From Ruminiclostridium sp. (lineage in GTDB: Bacteria; Bacillota_A; Clostridia; Oscillospirales; Ruminococcaceae): a stretch of 7,846 bases of DNA. The notes under the pieces were generated by a model. That model did no database searches and was not told the DNA's origin. It was given only the letters and a program-made list of their open reading frames with translations. The stretch is taken from NCBI GenBank assembly GCA_017550775.1, contig JAFZOA010000107.1:1-7846 (forward strand), written 5' to 3'. This document shows positions 5,375 to 7,846 of this stretch, piece after piece; position 1 is the first letter of the stretch, and each line of letters starts with the position of its first letter. The position numbers and the translations under genes are program-made.

Positions 5375-5950
5375 TTATTTTACTTCAACTATGGTAATAT
5401 TTTCAGCAGGCACTGCAATTTCTCCCAGAAGAGTGCTTTTGATTTGTGCAGCCTGCGCAGTATCCAGCCCGCTCGTCTTCACGACTATGTTCGCCGTGGA
5501 GCCGGTAAGATAGCACAGCGCGTCGGAAAATCCCTGGGCACGAAGAAGGTTCTCCACCCGGGACTCGGTCTCTATGTACCCGCTCACCTCCCGCACGTCC
5601 TCGGAGATCACGGCAAGCTCCTCCTCGGTGCTGTCTCCGCCGTAGTAGAAGCTCTGGAGCACCTCTATCGACTCGTCGCGGCTTCTCTGTTTGTCGAGTC
5701 TCGCCTGCGCGAAGTACTCGTCGGACTCAGAGGCGGCAACGGTAAGCTCTCCCTCTGGGATATCCGTGCCGACAAAGCGTATCTCACCGTATGTCGCAGT
5801 TTCCTCTTCGTTCTCCTTCACGTCGGTCTTTACGGGCTTTGACGCGAACACGAAGTTCACATATACCGCCGCCCCGAGCAGCACCGCAAGTCCCGCTGCC
5901 GCGATCTGCTTTCTTCCGATGATAAGGTTCAGTCTCTTTCCGAATTTCAT
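5375..5950 (-). CDS. spoIIIAH: Stage III sporulation protein AH
   Basis: Mother-cell outer forespore membrane protein whose extracellular domain interlocks with forespore SpoIIQ to build the channel needed for sigma-G activity. It has 191 residues: a short basic N-terminus, one membrane helix (about 14-36, IAAAGLAVLLGAAVYVNFVF region), an acidic linker (about 43-75), then the YscJ-like ring-building domain with YFAQARLDKQRSRDESIEVL (79-98), ESRVENLLRAQGF (129-141), ALCYLTGSTANIVVKT and a C-terminal strand ENITIVEV. Start at 5950 is supported by GGAGG 6 nt upstream. An in-frame TTG at 5983 has no such site. It follows spoIIIAG by 47 nt and is the last spoIIIA gene. No intrinsic terminator is seen before the next promoter. 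Slightly shorter than B. subtilis SpoIIIAH (218). Confidence 0.95.
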   Translation of the reverse strand: MKFGKRLNLIIGRKQIAAAGLAVLLGAAVYVNFVFASKPVKTDVKENEEETATYGEIRFVGTDIPEGELTVAASESDEYFAQARLDKQRSRDESIEVLQSFYYGGDSTEEELAVISEDVREVSGYIETESRVENLLRAQGFSDALCYLTGSTANIVVKTSGLDTAQAAQIKSTLLGEIAVPAENITIVEVK

Positions 5951-5997
5951 AATGTTCCTCCGTAATGATTGTTCATATTTCAACGCGAACTGAAAGT

Positions 5998-6444
5998 CTA
6001 TCCACTCTCAGCCACACTGATACGCAGCGAGCTTATCCCGAACACCCCTGTAACTGCGTTCACCACTCTTTCCCTTACCGCAACGCTTCCGCCGCCGTCA
6101 CATACTACTATGACACCTCTGACCTTGGGCGCTGTAACCTCAACCTGCATATCCGCGCTCTTTCCGTACTCCGTTCGCTCGGAGGTGTCAAGTGTCACCA
6201 TAACTTTTGCGTCCCCGACCCCGTCAATGGCGGAAAGTATCTCGCAAAGCCGGTTTTCAAGGTCCTGTTCATACGACGAAAAATCGTGCTCAGACGTGTT
6301 CTGAGATTTTCCCGTATCACGGCGCAGCAGCCCGCCCAGCGCCGCGAACAGTATCAGCGCCGCCCCGACAATAAGCAGCAGCTTCACCGCCTTGTCTGTT
6401 TTCAGCAGCTCCTTTATCTCTCCCAGGCCGATGATCGCTTTCAT
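5998..6444 (-). CDS. spoIIIAG: Stage III sporulation protein AG, compact form
   Basis: Ring-forming component of the SpoIIIA-SpoIIQ channel. It has 148 residues, against 229 in B. subtilis. A cytoplasmic N-terminus is followed by one membrane helix (about 20-40, VKLLLIVGAALILFAALGGL). The ring-building motif starts at LENRLCEILSAIDGVGDAKV (62-81), continues with strand VMVTLD (81-86), then PKVRGVIVVCDGG (106-118), helix VAVRERVVNAVTGVFG (121-136) and strand SLRISVAES (139-147). Only about 20 residues (87-105) join the first and second strands. In B. subtilis a large insertion here forms the beta-triangle that lines the ring, so this version appears to lack most of it. The ATG overlaps the spoIIIAF stop as ATGA; the GAAGGA upstream is inside the spoIIIAF end. 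No frameshift is seen. Identity is secure from motif order and operon position. Confidence 0.93.
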   Translation of the reverse strand: MKAIIGLGEIKELLKTDKAVKLLLIVGAALILFAALGGLLRRDTGKSQNTSEHDFSSYEQDLENRLCEILSAIDGVGDAKVMVTLDTSERTEYGKSADMQVEVTAPKVRGVIVVCDGGGSVAVRERVVNAVTGVFGISSLRISVAESG

Positions 6445-6947
6445 TGCTCTTCACGTTCCTTCTTCTGCGGAGCGCTCCTTGCCGGAGTTTCCGCCGTCAC
6501 TTTCGTTTTCGTTCCTACGAGTCGCTGCGTGAGAACAGCAGCCCTCTGCGCCAGCAGATCGTATTCCGCCTGCTCGAACACGAGCGTTATCTCACTAATA
6601 GATATGCTCCCTTTGTCCGAGATATTCACGTCTATGTATATCTTCTCCGGAGTAATGCCCTCTTTCGCAAGCTCCTCCGTAAGTATCCTTCTGAGGCTGT
6701 TGGCTGTCTCCTCCGCAGTAAGCTTTCCGAGCTGAACGGTGTAGTCATTGTACGAGGTGTCCGCGTTCAGTATGTCTGAGATGTCCCAAAGCGGTATCAT
6801 CCCGCTCACCGCGCTTACCGCCGATACCGCAAAGAAGCAGGCTATCAGCAGCTTTATCTGCGAACCGAACTTATCCGTCGGGGACAATGCACGGTAAACC
6901 GCAGTCATTATCGCGGTCACGCATATCGAGATCAGCACTTCTTTCAT
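6441..6947 (-). CDS. spoIIIAF: Stage III sporulation protein AF
   Basis: Membrane component of the SpoIIIA complex with a predicted ring-building domain, 168 residues (B. subtilis about 206). Two N-terminal membrane helices lie at about 4-20 and 31-51 (IKLLIACFFAVSAVSAVSGM), separated by a short loop SPTDKFGSQ. The soluble part follows with LTAEETANSLRRILTEELAK (76-95), GITPEKIYIDVNIS (97-110), ISISEITLVFE (115-125), a second helix AEYDLLAQRAAVLTQRL and a strand TKTKVTAE, fitting the helix-strand-strand-helix-strand ring-building fold. It ends in a charged tail (KKEREEQ). Start ATG at 6947 lies 11 nt after the spoIIIAE stop, with AGGA overlapping that stop and 9 nt from the ATG. It overlaps spoIIIAG by 4 nt, consistent with coupled, near-equal synthesis. 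Confidence 0.92.
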   Translation of the reverse strand: MKEVLISICVTAIMTAVYRALSPTDKFGSQIKLLIACFFAVSAVSAVSGMIPLWDISDILNADTSYNDYTVQLGKLTAEETANSLRRILTEELAKEGITPEKIYIDVNISDKGSISISEITLVFEQAEYDLLAQRAAVLTQRLVGTKTKVTAETPARSAPQKKEREEQ

Positions 6948-6958
6948 ATCCGCTTATC

Positions 6959-7846
6959 CTATGAACGACAGAATGCCAACAGCACCGCCGACGATACCGT
7001 CACGAACGTAAACACGCATACCAGCGCCGCGAGCACTACCGACATAACATTCTCCCCCGATTTGATTATCCTTCCCGCCGCATCGCAGCCGAACAGGTCG
7101 CTCACCACACCCGCCGCGAAAAGCAGGAACCGGTAACACAGCGCCGTAAGTATCGGCGGGAGCATAAGACACGCTCCTGCGGCAATACCGAAGCCGCCTA
7201 TCCCGGACTTTAAGAGCGCTATACTTCCCGAGACCGTAGAAAGCGCTTCCGAGACCGCTCCGCCCACTATCGGCACCGCAGATGCCACCGCGAACTTAAT
7301 GGTCTTCATAGCCGCGTTGTCCGCAGAGGCGGTGATGATGCTCTGGACCGACAATATACCGAGAAACAGCGTCATTATCAGCCCCAGACCCCATATCACA
7401 AGCTTCTTTATCCCCTCGCAAAGCCTGTCCAGCCTAAGCTCCGGGTCAACGCTCCCCGCCGCTGTGATACCGATTATACAGCTTGTGAGCGGTATCACCA
7501 CCGCCGATATCAGCCGGGACAGCACCTGTATCGCGGTCAGAGTTACCGAGCTGAACACCGCCGCCGAGCCGGTATGCCCGCCCGCCGCCGCAACACCGCC
7601 AAGTACCGGGATATACGCGAGCATGAAGTCCGAGACCGCCGTGAACGCTGTCTCCGCCGTACCGATGATATCACCGAGACTTACCGAGATCACCACCGCC
7701 GCCGACGCTGACGTGACCAGCGCATACACACCCGTGGACATACCGCCCGCCGCGTCGCTCACCCCCGCGAGCAGCGACGCAAGCAGTATCACCGCAGTTA
7801 CCGACGCGAACATTCTGAGGGGCTTGTCCGCGTTGTCCGCGATGAA
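6959..7846 (-). CDS. spoIIIAE: Stage III sporulation protein AE, 5' end beyond right edge
   Basis: Polytopic membrane protein of the SpoIIIA transenvelope complex, expressed in the mother cell. The reading frame is open to the right edge: 295 residues are visible, beginning inside the protein at FIADNADKPLRMF. Roughly 100 N-terminal residues are missing by comparison with B. subtilis (399). ATG at 7813 is therefore an internal methionine and not the start. Several hydrophobic segments are evident. Family hallmarks include MLAYIPVLGGVAAAGGHTGS, the GLGLIMTLFLGILSVQSI segment, AMKTIKFAVASAVPIVGGAV and LLKSGIGGFGI. A short hydrophobic C-terminus ends in CRS. It stops 11 nt before spoIIIAF. Third-position GC is strikingly high in this gene compared with xseA. 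Identity is secure from motif pattern and position. Confidence 0.95.
   Translation of the reverse strand, partial: FIADNADKPLRMFASVTAVILLASLLAGVSDAAGGMSTGVYALVTSASAAVVISVSLGDIIGTAETAFTAVSDFMLAYIPVLGGVAAAGGHTGSAAVFSSVTLTAIQVLSRLISAVVIPLTSCIIGITAAGSVDPELRLDRLCEGIKKLVIWGLGLIMTLFLGILSVQSIITASADNAAMKTIKFAVASAVPIVGGAVSEALSTVSGSIALLKSGIGGFGIAAGACLMLPPILTALCYRFLLFAAGVVSDLFGCDAAGRIIKSGENVMSVVLAALVCVFTFVTVSSAVLLAFCRS

Noticed and set aside
6954..7172. Minus-strand 72-codon frame overlapping the spoIIIAE 3' end.
   Set aside because: It is out of frame with spoIIIAE, whose own frame shows the proper hydrophobic C-terminus; the alternative frame has no recognisable features.
1..7846. Mobile elements, CRISPR arrays, tRNA or rRNA genes, toxin-antitoxin or defence genes.
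   Set aside because: The window is almost fully occupied by eleven co-oriented genes of known families; no repeat arrays, terminal inverted repeats, transposase motifs or RNA-gene signatures were seen.

Overview
This window looks like a chromosomal segment from an endospore-forming Firmicute of class Clostridia. All eleven genes lie on the minus strand, so transcription runs from the right edge to the left edge. The main evidence for the taxon is the spoIIIA sporulation operon followed by the conserved Firmicute block asp23(yqhY-like)-nusB-xseA-xseB-ispA-dxs. The moderately GC-rich sequence and frequent ATA isoleucine codons resemble gut Ruminococcaceae/Oscillospiraceae relatives. That family-level guess is inference and not firm. 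No phage, transposon, CRISPR, tRNA or rRNA signal was seen.

Right part (about 7846 to 5375): the 3' end of spoIIIAE (cut by the window edge), then spoIIIAF, spoIIIAG and spoIIIAH. These encode parts of the SpoIIIA-SpoIIQ channel complex that links mother cell and forespore during engulfment. The genes are tightly packed, with spacings of 11 nt, a 4-nt overlap, and 47 nt.

Middle (about 5374 to 4842): a short intergenic region holds the clearest promoter in the window, a sigma-A type site with an exact TATAAT, a TGn extension and a 17-nt spacer from TTGTAC. Behind it lie a GC-rich leader hairpin and an Asp23/Gls24 (YqhY-like) gene. A second hairpin separates that gene from nusB.

Left part (4841 to 1): nusB, xseA, xseB, ispA, a DUF212 'divergent PAP2' gene and dxs (3' end beyond the left edge). 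They are head to tail with overlaps or gaps of 1 to 26 nt, so they are most likely one housekeeping transcript. It combines transcription antitermination, exonuclease VII and isoprenoid precursor synthesis: Dxs feeds the MEP pathway and IspA makes farnesyl diphosphate. Compared with the Bacillus subtilis arrangement, accB-accC and folD are missing from the block and a DUF212 gene sits between ispA and dxs.

No complete new system is evident. The points most worth a second look are a compact SpoIIIAG that seems to lack the beta-triangle insertion, an XseA with Asn at a position usually held by a proposed catalytic Asp, the DUF212 gene embedded in the isoprenoid cluster, and a recurring two-ATG arrangement at three start sites.
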